From a bacterium (GTDB taxonomy: Bacteria; 4484-113; JAFGCY01): DNA of 64,000 nt. Below the pieces are notes generated by a model. The model saw only the letters and a program-made list of their open reading frames with translations. It made no database searches and was not told where the DNA came from. The first letter of the stretch is position 1. The number at the start of each line of letters is the position of its first letter. Shown here in pieces: positions 32,929 through 41,466 of the stretch. The position numbers were made by a program, and so were the translations under genes. The stretch spans positions 1 through 64,000 of the forward strand of contig JAFGCY010000084.1 in NCBI GenBank assembly GCA_016932385.1. Reading direction: 5' to 3'.

Positions 32929-33861
32929 TCAGCTGATCACGGAATCGAACTCGCGGCGCACACGCGCGTTGCTCCAGGCTGTCGTCAGCGAGACGTTCAG
33001 CTTGTGCTCGTTGATGTTGTGCAGCAGGAACTCGTTGCCTTCGCGGCCGATCACTTGCTCGGGTTCCGGCACCAGGTCGGCTCCACTTACGATACAGGCC
33101 TGGGCGATCACCAGGCTGGCGGCCACCAGCGTCAGCATCCGCGGGTGCGGATCCAGCGGGTCCGGTGGCACCACCTTGCCCACCGGCATCCACAGGTGCG
33201 AAAGCAAGCTGGGCACCGGATGCGGAATATTCCAACGGTGGGCCAACTCGGCGCTCAGAACCGGCGTGATTACTTGCCACGTATCCATTTCCAAGTGCAG
33301 CCGGTCCGTTTCCAGCGATAACTGCCGGTAGGCATCCGTCGGTCTTGGATCGGCGCTGCCCAGCAGAAGCGAGCCCAAGCGTGAGATCAGCGCTAAGGTG
33401 GAGGCCGTCGAAGGATCGGCCAAAGCCGCATCCTGGCCCCAGCGAAAGGCCAGCACGGAAGCGCCGGCAGTCCAGTGACGGACGAATTCCATATGCTTGG
33501 ACTGGATCGGCGGTGCTTTGGAAAAGCCGCTCTCCAACAGATAGGCCACGATAATCGACTTAACCAGGTTGAAGCCCAGGTGCACCATCGCCCGTTGGAT
33601 GCTGGTCATCGGTTGGCGCAAGCCAAACCGCGCGGAGTTGGCCACAGCCAGGATCCGGCTGCCCAGCACTGCGTCGTGCCCGACTTTATCGGCCAGCGCT
33701 CGCGCATCGAAGTCTTCCAGTGTCAGGTGCGGGCCGCTCAACTCGCTCAGCAGCGGCGGGGCCGGCAACAGCTGGTTCATCCGTGCGTCCCACACGCTCC
33801 GGATCGATTCGTCGAGCTGGTCCCAGGCATATAACGGGACACGCGTTACCAAGTCGTTCAT
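32929..33861 (-). CDS. HDOD-domain signalling protein
   Basis: 310 aa. HDOD domain over about residues 28-230: LPAPPLLSELS, VGHDAVLGSRILAVANSARFGLRQPMTSIQRAMVHLG and LISRLGSLLLG. HDOD proteins are HD-GYP relatives that lack the catalytic HD pair and act as scaffolds in cyclic-nucleotide, chemotaxis or competence signalling. No output or receiver domain is fused. GATAAT lies 8 nt before ATG 33861. Last of four co-directional signalling genes. Confidence 0.85.
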   Translation of the reverse strand: MNDLVTRVPLYAWDQLDESIRSVWDARMNQLLPAPPLLSELSGPHLTLEDFDARALADKVGHDAVLGSRILAVANSARFGLRQPMTSIQRAMVHLGFNLVKSIIVAYLLESGFSKAPPIQSKHMEFVRHWTAGASVLAFRWGQDAALADPSTASTLALISRLGSLLLGSADPRPTDAYRQLSLETDRLHLEMDTWQVITPVLSAELAHRWNIPHPVPSLLSHLWMPVGKVVPPDPLDPHPRMLTLVAASLVIAQACIVSGADLVPEPEQVIGREGNEFLLHNINEHKLNVSLTTAWSNARVRREFDSVIS

Positions 33862-33869
33862 TGCTGGCT

Positions 33870-33875
33870 ATTATC
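33870..33875 (-). promoter_or_regulatory. -10 hexamer GATAAT, leaderless arrangement
   Basis: On the minus strand TGAGATAAT ends 8 nt before ATG 33861, in the short gap after the STAS gene. Confidence 0.35.
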
Positions 33876-33882
33876 TCACTTG

Positions 33883-34638
33883 TTAATCATTGTCCGCCAC
33901 TCGCTTGATCTGCGCGGCAACTTCTTCCCAGTCCACATAGCGCATCGCGAAGCCGAACATACCGTTGACCAGCGTTCGCTGGTGAATGACTTCCCGATGC
34001 TCGTGGATGACCATCCGGTGCAAACCATTGCCGGCTTCCACGTCGGAAGTGGCCTCCTGGATAATCTTGAGCGCATCCTGGCGCATCTGCTGCCGGCTGC
34101 GAAACCATTGCAGCACATACCAGGTTGGGTAGTTTACACAGTGCTCGTATTCCGGCAAGTGGTGGTATTTCGACAGGTCATGCCGTGTCGTCTCGGCCCG
34201 CGGCAGTTCGGGAATCCAGGATTGCTGGTACTCGATCAGACCCGTGGGCCCGCTCGGCCGCTGCAACTCGGTTGAACCCGCTGACGTCTCAGGCCGCAGT
34301 GCCGCCACGGCCTCGGCGGCTGATTTGTACCACTTGAATTCGCGCTCCAGCCGCGAGATATAGATCAACTCCAGCAGGTTCGCGCGCATGCCGGCCAGAT
34401 GAACCGCTCCATCCTGCAGTTTGATTTGCTGCACAAGCCGGGCCAACGCGCCCAGCCCGCTGGAATCAATGAACTTAAGCTCACTGACATCAAGTAACAC
34501 ATCAGTTTGGTCGAGTACGGCCAACTCAGAAGTAACAACCTGGTCGAATCGACTCGCGGTCAGCATCGTCAATTCGCCGATCAGCTTCAACACTGGATAG
34601 CCCTCGACACGAACTGCTTGCACGGTTAGCTCATCCAT
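33883..34638 (-). CDS. STAS-domain protein (anti-sigma-factor antagonist type)
   Basis: 251 aa. STAS domain over about residues 1-110 with the phosphorylation loop VSELKFIDSSGLGAL; the first Ser of DSSGLG is the usual kinase target. The C-terminal 140 residues (QQSWIPELPRAETTRHDLSKYHHLPEYEHC onward) are not a domain I recognise. STAS proteins of this form take part in partner switching that releases sigma factors or controls cyclases. Both kinds of target are encoded just upstream. GGGTGG precedes ATG 34638. Confidence 0.8.
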   Translation of the reverse strand: MDELTVQAVRVEGYPVLKLIGELTMLTASRFDQVVTSELAVLDQTDVLLDVSELKFIDSSGLGALARLVQQIKLQDGAVHLAGMRANLLELIYISRLEREFKWYKSAAEAVAALRPETSAGSTELQRPSGPTGLIEYQQSWIPELPRAETTRHDLSKYHHLPEYEHCVNYPTWYVLQWFRSRQQMRQDALKIIQEATSDVEAGNGLHRMVIHEHREVIHQRTLVNGMFGFAMRYVDWEEVAAQIKRVADND

Positions 34639-34675
34639 ATTCCACCCGCAAACTGGTTTCCCACCTAATGTCAGT

Positions 34676-36751
34676 TTACCTTGCCTGCTCTGGTTTGTCC
34701 GGTGGAACCCATTGTTCCGCCGGAACTGCCACCGCCGTTACCGGCTTGGCGGGCAGTTGGTAAATCTCCGGTCGCTCGGGATCGACGACGCGGTACATTT
34801 CCACGGGCTGCTCACGGCCCTTGACCTGGCGCGAGCCGACCAGCTCGAAATCGAAATCGCCGCGCGCGGCTTCCTTGACCTCGCGCGTCACGACCACCGC
34901 CCAGCCGAAATTCTTGGTTTCGCTTTCCACGCGGCTGGCGACATTAACCGCATCGCCGATCAGCGTATAGTCATGGCGGCGCTCGCTGCCGATATTGCCC
35001 ATCACCGCGGGTCCGACGTGCAGGCCCACGCCGACCTTGAATTCGGGCAGGCCCAGCTCGCGCATCTGCGGGTGTACGTTGTCATGCAAACCGCGGATCA
35101 TCTGCAAGCCGGCGCGGATCGCATCGCCACAGGGATCCTGCGTGGGCACGGGGGCGCCGAAGAACGCCATCAAGCCGTCTCCAAGGTACTTATCGACAAA
35201 CCCGTTGTTGTTCTGGATGACCTCCGTTACTTCGGAGAGGTAGATGTTGAGAAACTCGACGATCTGGTGCGGCGTCAGACGCTCGGTGATCGTCGAGTAA
35301 CTGCGGATGTCGTTGAACAACACCGCCACCGTGCGCTCGACGCCGCCCAGTCCGGCGAATTCCGGATTGGCGATAATCTGCTCGACGATCGCGTCGCTGA
35401 CATACCGGCCGAAGATGAAGCGGATCCGCCGCCGTTCCTTTTCCTCGGCTACGCCGCCGAATACCGTGCAGGCCACGAAGGGCAGGATAAAACCCAGCGC
35501 CGTAGTCGACTGCGTCAGCTCGACGCTGCGCAACGTGAACAGCAGGCTGTTCGCCAAGCCGAGGATCGCCAGGATGATGATCCCCGACAGCGCCCCACGC
35601 CAAATCGGTCGGGCCAGCGACGTGCCCCAGGCGATCAGGGCCAGGATGATCACCAGGATCCGCACCATGCCGGTGGGCACACGCTTGACCAGCCGGCCGC
35701 GGGCCAGCGTGTCGAAAGCCTGGGCATTGGTCTCCACGCCGAACATCTGGCCGAAGGGTGTATTGAAATAATCGTTGTCCAGGCGGCTGCAGCTGCCGAT
35801 GAACACCACGCCGCCCTGGAAAATCTGCGCCAGCGCCGCTTGTTCGGTTGTGGTCAATTCGCGCCGCAGGCTGGCCGGCCCGGGTGGATCGTCCCAAGTA
35901 TCGTCCGCGGGCGCCGCGGCCGCTCCCGACTCGTCCGACTCATCTTCCGTCATCCACAGCTCGGGGAACAGGCGGATATAGTCGTACTCATGACCGGCGT
36001 AGGTGGCGGGTTTGGCGCAGTAGTTGATCACGAAGAAACGCTGAGTGGTGTCGCCCTTGGCGCGCTGGCTCAGTTCGGCGCGGGCCAACTCTGTATCGAA
36101 GTCGCGTCCGTCTTGCCGGCAAAGCTGCCGGAACGCCTCGACCGCCTGCGAATAGTACGTAACATCCGCGCCGCCTTCGCCCAGCGGCAACGTCGCGCGG
36201 ACCTGCTCCAGCAGCTTGAAGCTGAGCTTGTCCCAGGTATTGCTCAGGCCCAGGTGCGGATCGGCTTCCAGGATAACGTCGGCGGGCTTGATCAGGCTTT
36301 CGATCCGCGCGCCGCTGACATCGACCTGCTCGATCGCCGCGGCCAGGATGACCTCACAACCCCGCTGCCGGCAGTATTCCACCGCTTCGCGTAAGGCCAC
36401 ATCTTCAACAGCGTCCCAGCTGTCCTTCTCGGTGAACAGGATGTCGATCACCACGACCCGTGCGCCGGCATCGGCCAGACGCGTCAGGGCGGCGGCGTGC
36501 CAGTCGCGCGGCAGCGGCGGGTAATAAATATCGTGCTCGGCGAACGCCGCGATCGTGTTTTCAGTGATCCCGACAACCTTGACATAGTCGGCGGGCGCTA
36601 CTTCACCGCGCAGCTTATAACGGGCCTGCGTCGCCACCAGGTCCAGGGTGTTCAACCACCGGCGTGATCCTTCGTACCAATGCGCGGCCAGCACAAGACA
36701 AAGGGCAATCCCCGCCACTAAAAGTGACTTCCAGGTTAGGCCGGAGACCAT
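34676..36751 (-). CDS. CHASE2-domain adenylate/guanylate cyclase
   Basis: 691 aa class III nucleotide cyclase. An N-terminal helix (residues 8-24), then an extracytoplasmic CHASE2 sensor (ARYKLRGEVAPADYVKVVGITENTI and RLADAGARVVVIDILFTE), three transmembrane helices (about 370-445), and a cytoplasmic catalytic domain: AVLFNDIRSYSTITERL (metal Asp), DKYLGDGLMAFFGAP (second Asp) and YTLIGDAVNVASRVE. Makes cAMP or cGMP in response to an external signal; which one is not certain. An acidic insertion (EDESDESGAAAAPADDTWDD) sits inside CHASE2. TACAAT 6 nt before ATG indicates a leaderless transcript. Confidence 0.9.
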   Translation of the reverse strand: MVSGLTWKSLLVAGIALCLVLAAHWYEGSRRWLNTLDLVATQARYKLRGEVAPADYVKVVGITENTIAAFAEHDIYYPPLPRDWHAAALTRLADAGARVVVIDILFTEKDSWDAVEDVALREAVEYCRQRGCEVILAAAIEQVDVSGARIESLIKPADVILEADPHLGLSNTWDKLSFKLLEQVRATLPLGEGGADVTYYSQAVEAFRQLCRQDGRDFDTELARAELSQRAKGDTTQRFFVINYCAKPATYAGHEYDYIRLFPELWMTEDESDESGAAAAPADDTWDDPPGPASLRRELTTTEQAALAQIFQGGVVFIGSCSRLDNDYFNTPFGQMFGVETNAQAFDTLARGRLVKRVPTGMVRILVIILALIAWGTSLARPIWRGALSGIIILAILGLANSLLFTLRSVELTQSTTALGFILPFVACTVFGGVAEEKERRRIRFIFGRYVSDAIVEQIIANPEFAGLGGVERTVAVLFNDIRSYSTITERLTPHQIVEFLNIYLSEVTEVIQNNNGFVDKYLGDGLMAFFGAPVPTQDPCGDAIRAGLQMIRGLHDNVHPQMRELGLPEFKVGVGLHVGPAVMGNIGSERRHDYTLIGDAVNVASRVESETKNFGWAVVVTREVKEAARGDFDFELVGSRQVKGREQPVEMYRVVDPERPEIYQLPAKPVTAVAVPAEQWVPPDKPEQAR

Positions 36752-36757
36752 GCAGAG

Positions 36758-36763
36758 ATTGTA
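36758..36763 (-). promoter_or_regulatory. -10 hexamer TACAAT, leaderless arrangement
   Basis: On the minus strand TACAAT ends 6 nt before ATG 36751 of the cyclase gene. Confidence 0.5.
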
Positions 36764-36779
36764 GCGGAGGTTCTAGCGT

Positions 36780-37715
36780 TCAGCGACGGCGGCGGGGTTT
36801 CGCCGCGCCATGCCCGAGATAGGCTTTGCGCATCTTGCGCAGGGCTTCACGCTCGATCTGGCGGATGCGTTCGCGACTCACCCCGCGTTCACGGGCCAGG
36901 CTTTCCAGCGTCGCACCGTCATCGTAATCACTGACGCCGCCACCTTCTCCCGCTTCCAGTTGCAGACCGAAACGGCGGCAAATCACGTAGCGCTCTTTGT
37001 CGTCCAGGTGCTTGAGCAAGGACCGCACGGTGATCTCATCCAGCGTGCGCAGGAACAACTCGTTGTCACCGCTGATCCGATCGGAGATCGGCTGGGCGGA
37101 GTCCTGCATCTCGTCGCCGTCGCTGTGCTCGAAGCCGCTTTCCAGCGACATGATATAGGGCACGGCGCTGGAGAACTTGCGGATGTCCTCCTCACTGAGC
37201 TTGCTTTGTTCCGCCAATTCGGTAATCGTCGGTTCGCGATTCTCCTTCTGGCGGAAGCGTTCGGTCTCCTTGCGCAGCTTGTTGATCTTGTCGATGATGT
37301 GTTCGGGCACGCGGATGATCGACTGGTTGCTGATGATGTAACGCAGGATGCGCTGGCGAATCCACCAGGTGGCATACGTGCTCAGCCGGTGGCCCAGTTC
37401 CGGGTTGAACTTGTCGATGGCGGTCATCAGGCCGATGTTGCCTTCGCTGATCAGATCGGCAAAGGGGATGCCCATGTGACGGTACTGTTTGGCGATGTTG
37501 AGCACCAGGCGCAGGTTGGCCTCGATCAGCTGGCGGCGCGCGTTCTCGCGCAGCACGCGCTCGTTATTCTTGTTGGCCAGCGTCGAAGTCAGATTGATTT
37601 CTTCCTGCTGGGTCAGCAGCGAGACCTGCGATAAAAAATCCAGGTAGTGGATCAGCGCGTTTTCCAGGTAGTCCTTGCTACGCTCGTCGCCCCCGTTTCT
37701 CCTGTGCTTGCTCAT
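36780..37715 (-). CDS. Sigma-70-family RNA polymerase sigma factor (group 2 type)
   Basis: 311 aa. No region 1.1. Region 2: NLRLVLNIAKQYRHMGIPFADLISEGNIGLMTAIDKF and STYATWWIRQRILRYI. Region 3: VPEHIIDKINKLRKE. Region 4 ends in a helix-turn-helix, LARERGVSRERIRQIEREAL. Shorter than a primary RpoD, so RpoS/RpoH-like or a secondary sigma factor. The basic tail (AAKPRRRR) is unusual but short. Upstream of the cyclase, STAS and HDOD genes on the same strand. Confidence 0.9.
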   Translation of the reverse strand: MSKHRRNGGDERSKDYLENALIHYLDFLSQVSLLTQQEEINLTSTLANKNNERVLRENARRQLIEANLRLVLNIAKQYRHMGIPFADLISEGNIGLMTAIDKFNPELGHRLSTYATWWIRQRILRYIISNQSIIRVPEHIIDKINKLRKETERFRQKENREPTITELAEQSKLSEEDIRKFSSAVPYIMSLESGFEHSDGDEMQDSAQPISDRISGDNELFLRTLDEITVRSLLKHLDDKERYVICRRFGLQLEAGEGGGVSDYDDGATLESLARERGVSRERIRQIEREALRKMRKAYLGHGAAKPRRRR

Positions 37716-37936
37716 TCGCCTTATTGGCTTACCATCCTACACTATGGGCCTATTGTGGGTTAAACAATAAGTTTAAATAACAACGCCGTCACGCCTTGCG
37801 CAGGCTTGAAAAAAGGGTGCTGGATGCGGACCGCGTAATTTGTCTGGCCGCCGCCGGTTGTCAACCAAACGAATTGCCGCGCGCAACATCGTGGCACATA
37901 AGCCTTACAAACCATGATACCCAGATCAGGCTGTGA

Positions 37937-38701
37937 TTATCGTCGCCGCGCGCGCTCGATCAGCCAGACCAGAACGACGCCAACCAGGTAAAGCGCCAGC
38001 AAGGGGGCGGTCAACACCAGCATGTTGAACGCGTCACCCGTGGGGGTGATCAGCGCGGCCAGCGTCATCAGCACCACCAGGGCCCAGCCCGTACGCTGCC
38101 AGAGCCAGCGAGATGTGACGAGTCCCAGCCAGCCCAGAACGCACATCACGGCGGGTAACTCGAACAGCAACCCTCCGGCGACGCAGAGTGCGGTGACAAA
38201 GCCGAAGTATTTTTCTTGCGTCAGCATCGGCTCGGCGGTCTGGTGGGCGAAACCCAGCAGGAACCCGATACTGACCGGCAGCAGAACGAAATAAACGAAC
38301 AACACGCCGGCGCAGAACAAGCCCAGAATCACGGGCAGCACCGGCCCCACCGCCCGTTTCTCCTCGCGCTTGAGTCCAGGTGCGATAAACGCCCACGCCT
38401 GCCACAGCACTACCGGTGAAGCCAGGACCAGCCCGCCGAACAAGGCCAGCCGGAAATAGACGATCCATGGTTCCTGTATGGCCAGGAATTTCAGGTTCAC
38501 GTCAGGCGCAGCCTGGTGCAAGGGGTAAAGCAACATCGAGTACAGCCAGCCGCGAAAGCAGAATGCCACGACCATGCCCGCGGCTACGCCCGCCACCGCA
38601 ATCCCGATCCGCCGCTTAAGCTCGCCCAGGTGTTCCCAGAAGGTCATCGTGCCTTCCACGGCCTGGACTTCGTTGGCAGGTTGCCCGGCGGAAGGAATCA
38701 C
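37937..38701 (-). CDS. tatC: Sec-independent translocase TatC
   Basis: 254 aa with six transmembrane helices. Canonical TatC N-terminal motif MTFWEHLGELKRRI, then FIAPGLKREEKR and FAHQTAEPMLTQEKYFGFV. The GTG start at 38701 overlaps the stop of tatA/B (CAGTGATT), so translation is coupled; an internal ATG at 38647 is the alternative. Forms the substrate receptor of the twin-arginine pathway with the neighbouring protein. Confidence 0.95.
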   Translation of the reverse strand: MIPSAGQPANEVQAVEGTMTFWEHLGELKRRIGIAVAGVAAGMVVAFCFRGWLYSMLLYPLHQAAPDVNLKFLAIQEPWIVYFRLALFGGLVLASPVVLWQAWAFIAPGLKREEKRAVGPVLPVILGLFCAGVLFVYFVLLPVSIGFLLGFAHQTAEPMLTQEKYFGFVTALCVAGGLLFELPAVMCVLGWLGLVTSRWLWQRTGWALVVLMTLAALITPTGDAFNMLVLTAPLLALYLVGVVLVWLIERARRR

Positions 38702-39081
38702 TGCGCCTCCTCCCCTTCGGTCAAGCCGGATGTGGCTTCCTTCGAACTTGCGTTGTCTGCGCCACCCGGATCATAGGGCGGAGGAGCCAGATAATCATCG
38801 GCGATCGGGACATGCGGGTCCGCGTTCGTGTTCGCCGGCAGGCGCTGCGGTCGAGGCAGGCCGATGGGCGGCCGGGGCCGCGCGACATCCATGTCGTCGA
38901 CATTCAGATCGATCTCCTGCCGGATCTCGGACATCGCATCGTCGACACGCCGGCGGATCTTAGCCAGTTCCTTGAAGACGGCACTGACGGTGCGAACGAT
39001 CTCGGGCAATCGCTGGGGACCGAGCACGAGTAATGCCACCAGGGCGATCACCAGCAGCTCGCTGCCACCCAGTCCGAACAT
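38698..39081 (-). CDS. TatA/TatB-family translocase subunit
   Basis: 127 aa. MFGLGGSELLVIALVALLVLGPQRLPEIVRTV is the TatA/B membrane helix and hinge; the GPQRLPE form is closer to TatB. An amphipathic helix (residues 22-60) and a Pro-rich acidic tail follow. Start at 39081 rather than 39237: TATAAT at 39089-39094 ends 7 nt before this ATG, and the in-frame ATG further upstream falls inside that hexamer. No second TatA/B paralogue is in the window. Confidence 0.9.
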   Translation of the reverse strand: MFGLGGSELLVIALVALLVLGPQRLPEIVRTVSAVFKELAKIRRRVDDAMSEIRQEIDLNVDDMDVARPRPPIGLPRPQRLPANTNADPHVPIADDYLAPPPYDPGGADNASSKEATSGLTEGEEAQ

Positions 39082-39088
39082 CGCGCCC

Positions 39089-39094
39089 ATTATA
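39089..39094 (-). promoter_or_regulatory. -10 hexamer TATAAT of the tat operon, leaderless arrangement
   Basis: TATAAT ends 7 nt before ATG 39081. It overlaps the ATG used in the track, so only the internal start is compatible. Confidence 0.5.
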
Positions 39095-39231
39095 CGGCGC
39101 ACTCCTGAGTATAAAAGCTCAAGGGCGCTATTGTGTCCCGAACCGTGTCCATTGATTTTGGGCACAACCGTGTCTTTAAGGGGCACTATGCGGCTGGGTA
39201 CAATAAACTGTGACGTCGTTTGGATAACGCC

Positions 39232-39817
39232 ATGCATATCCAGTTAGACCGGTCAATCGCCATGCCGTTGTATCGGCAGATCATCGGGCAGGTCGAGGCC
39301 TGGGTTAAAAGCGGTGACCTGCCGCCCGGAGCGGAGCTGCCCAGCGTGCGCCAGCTGGCGCGCGAGGACTTGCAGTTCAATATGCAGATTCGCCAGCATG
39401 ACGCCGACGGCGACGGCGAATGTGACGCCGTCAGCACCGCAATGAACCAGCTGCGCCTGCAATTCAACCGGACGCTGGGTGAAGGCGAAGACCAACTGGA
39501 GCCGCCGGCGGAAGTGCTCGAAGGCGTGCAGCAGATAGGTAGCGCCGACCGAGCGCTATCCGCTGACGGGCGTCGTCGTAGACGAGGACGGCGCTGGGGT
39601 GGAGAATGTCGGAATTTATATCGAGTCCGGTGACAATCGCCTGCGTGTCATCACCGATGAAAACGGCGAGTTCACCAAGCAGGTTCCGGCCGGCAACTAC
39701 ACGGTTACCCCGTTCCACCGCCACCTGGAATTCGACCCGGCATCGGCAACTGTCGAGGTGCCGATGGCCGAGGGTACGCAACTCATGTTTGTCTCTTCTC
39801 GTGTCAACAACGCCTAG
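39232..39817 (+). pseudogene. Composite, probably broken gene: GntR-like head and carboxypeptidase-regulatory-like tail
   Basis: Frame 1 from ATG 39232 begins with a YtrA-type GntR winged helix (MPLYRQIIGQVEAWVKSGDLPPGAELPSVRQLARED). It then leaves the family inside the recognition region and runs through unrelated DADGDGECDAV sequence to 39633. A second frame, opening just after TAG at about 39534-39536, encodes a carboxypeptidase-regulatory-like beta domain (PLTGVVVDEDGAGVENVGIYI, VITDENGEFTKQVPAGNYTV) ending at TAG 39817; this matches no start codon before GTG 39599. The simplest reading is a deletion fusion plus a +1 frameshift. TACAAT at 39199-39204 may be its -10. Confidence 0.5.
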
Positions 39818-39846
39818 CCGGCGCTGTTTCGTACAATTACCCGCTG

Positions 39847-39877
39847 AGCCGCCCGCAAGGGCGGCTTAGTGGTTTTT
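39847..39877 (+). terminator. Rho-independent terminator candidate
   Basis: AGCCGCCC GCAA GGGCGGCT (8-bp stem) followed after 6 nt by TTTTT. It lies after the composite gene, and its right arm touches the stop codon of the convergent znuB-like gene. Confidence 0.55.
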
Positions 39878-40669
39878 GAGCCAAGCTATGCTCAGGCAGC
39901 CGGCAAACCCCAAGCACTGCAGGAGAATGATCGTCGCACCGCTGGGCAGGTCCAAAAAATAGCTGCCGGTCAGCCCCAGCAAGGCCGCGACCGCCCCGAA
40001 CCCCACCGCCGCCAGCGTCATGGCCGAAAAGCGGCGCGTAACCAAGCGCGCCGCCGCCGCCGGAATGACCAAAAACGCGCTGATCAGCACGATCCCCACC
40101 ACCTTGGCCGCGGCCACCACCGTCACCGCCAGCAATACGCTCAGCAGGTAATCGTCGCGCCGGACCGGCAGCTTGTCGGCCAGGGCGCTCTCGCGGTCGA
40201 AGGTCGCATAGGCCCAGTTTCCCCACAGCGGCAAGGTCAGCGAAGCCATGCCGGTTACGACTGCCGCCGCGATCACGTCCGCCCAGCTGACCGTCAGGAT
40301 CGACCCGAACAGGATCGAAAACGCATCGGTGGCATAAGTCGGAATCCGGCTGAGAAAGACGATGCCCAGCGCCATGGCCAGAGCGAAGAAAATCCCGATC
40401 ACCGTATCCGCGCCCAGCCCGCTGCGCTCGCGGACCCAGGTGATCAGCAGCGCCACGAGCACCGTGAACGGCACGGCCACCCAAAGCGGCTCCTGGTTTA
40501 GCAGCAGGGCCAGGGCCACGCCGCCGAACGCCGCATGGGCCAACCCGCTGCCCAGGAACGACAGCCCGCGTTGAACGACGAAAACTCCGTAATAGCCTGC
40601 GGTCAGCGCCATCAACACGCCGGCGATCAGCGCGCGTTGCATGAAGGCAAGACCGAGCAACTCAGACAT
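39866..40669 (-). CDS. ABC transporter permease, zinc/manganese (ZnuB/MntB) family
   Basis: 267 aa with about eight or nine transmembrane helices; family motif SGLAHAAFGGVALALLL and a C-terminal VIPAAAARLVTRRF segment. Forms the membrane channel of a metal importer. Start ATG 40669 (MSELLGLAFMQRAL) has GGAGGAG upstream and overlaps the stop of the ATPase gene (ATGTCTGA); the track start is 15 codons too early. No periplasmic metal-binding protein or Fur/Zur gene is adjacent. Confidence 0.85.
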   Translation of the reverse strand: MSELLGLAFMQRALIAGVLMALTAGYYGVFVVQRGLSFLGSGLAHAAFGGVALALLLNQEPLWVAVPFTVLVALLITWVRERSGLGADTVIGIFFALAMALGIVFLSRIPTYATDAFSILFGSILTVSWADVIAAAVVTGMASLTLPLWGNWAYATFDRESALADKLPVRRDDYLLSVLLAVTVVAAAKVVGIVLISAFLVIPAAAARLVTRRFSAMTLAAVGFGAVAALLGLTGSYFLDLPSGATIILLQCLGFAGCLSIAWLKNH

Positions 40670-41414
40670 CGTGCTCCTCCCCACAGGCGCAGCCCCGATG
40701 AGTATGCGCGCCATGGCCGAAGGCCTGCCCCAGGTACTCCGGAGCCAGAGCCTCGCGGGCCGGGCCGTAGCTGATTACCCGGCGGTTGAGCAACAGAGCG
40801 TGGCTGGCGTGGTGGTGCGCCGCCAGCGCATCATGCGTCACCATCAGGATTGTCACGTCGCTGCGGTGGTGGTAATCGTCCAGAATCCGGTACATATCGC
40901 TTTCGCCCGCCATGTCGATACCCGTCGCGGGCTCATCGAGCAGGATCAGGGCTGGGTCGCGGACCAAGGCCCGGGCCAGGTAAACGCGCTGCAACTCGCC
41001 GCCGGACAGCTCGCTGAGCGGCCGGTGCGCCAAATGCGCCCCGCCCACCAGCTCCAACGCCTCCACCGCCGCGCCGTGCGCCCGTCGGCTGACGCGCCAA
41101 GGCCAGCGGTGGCAAAACCCACTCGCCACCAACTCACAGGACAACGCGGGAAAACTGCGGTCGAGGGTTTTGATCTGCGGCACGTAGGCGACCGACTCAC
41201 GGGCCACCTGGGCGGGCGGCTTGTCAAACACGCGTACATCACCGCCGCTGACAGGTACCAGCCCCAGAATGGCACGCAGCAGAGTCGATTTGCCGGCACC
41301 GTTCGGACCGGTGATGACGACGAAGCTGCCCGCTTCGACCTGCAGGTCAACGTTTTCCAGCGCCCGGTGGATTCCCAGGTCGACAGACAGTGCGGTCGTC
41401 TCGACGGCGTACAT
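40662..41414 (-). CDS. ABC transporter ATP-binding protein, zinc/manganese family
   Basis: 250 aa. Walker A GPNGAGKST, Q-loop VPQ, signature LSGGELQR, Walker B LILLDEPATGID, H-loop VTHD. The C-terminus (GHGAHTHRGCACGEEHDV) is rich in His and Cys, as often seen in zinc transport ATPases, and could bind metal. ATG 41414 is preceded by TAACAT 9 nt upstream; GTG 41423 is the alternative. Translationally coupled to the permease. Powers uptake of Zn or Mn from the periplasm. Confidence 0.85.
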   Translation of the reverse strand: MYAVETTALSVDLGIHRALENVDLQVEAGSFVVITGPNGAGKSTLLRAILGLVPVSGGDVRVFDKPPAQVARESVAYVPQIKTLDRSFPALSCELVASGFCHRWPWRVSRRAHGAAVEALELVGGAHLAHRPLSELSGGELQRVYLARALVRDPALILLDEPATGIDMAGESDMYRILDDYHHRSDVTILMVTHDALAAHHHASHALLLNRRVISYGPAREALAPEYLGQAFGHGAHTHRGCACGEEHDV

Positions 41415-41466
41415 GGTGTACACATGTTACTACCGCCGGCTATCGCACGCCAACCGCCGGACCGGT

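Noticed and set aside
37836-37864. TTGACA hexamer on the minus strand upstream of the sigma-factor gene
   Set aside because: No acceptable -10 hexamer at 16-18 bp spacing, so not a supported promoter.
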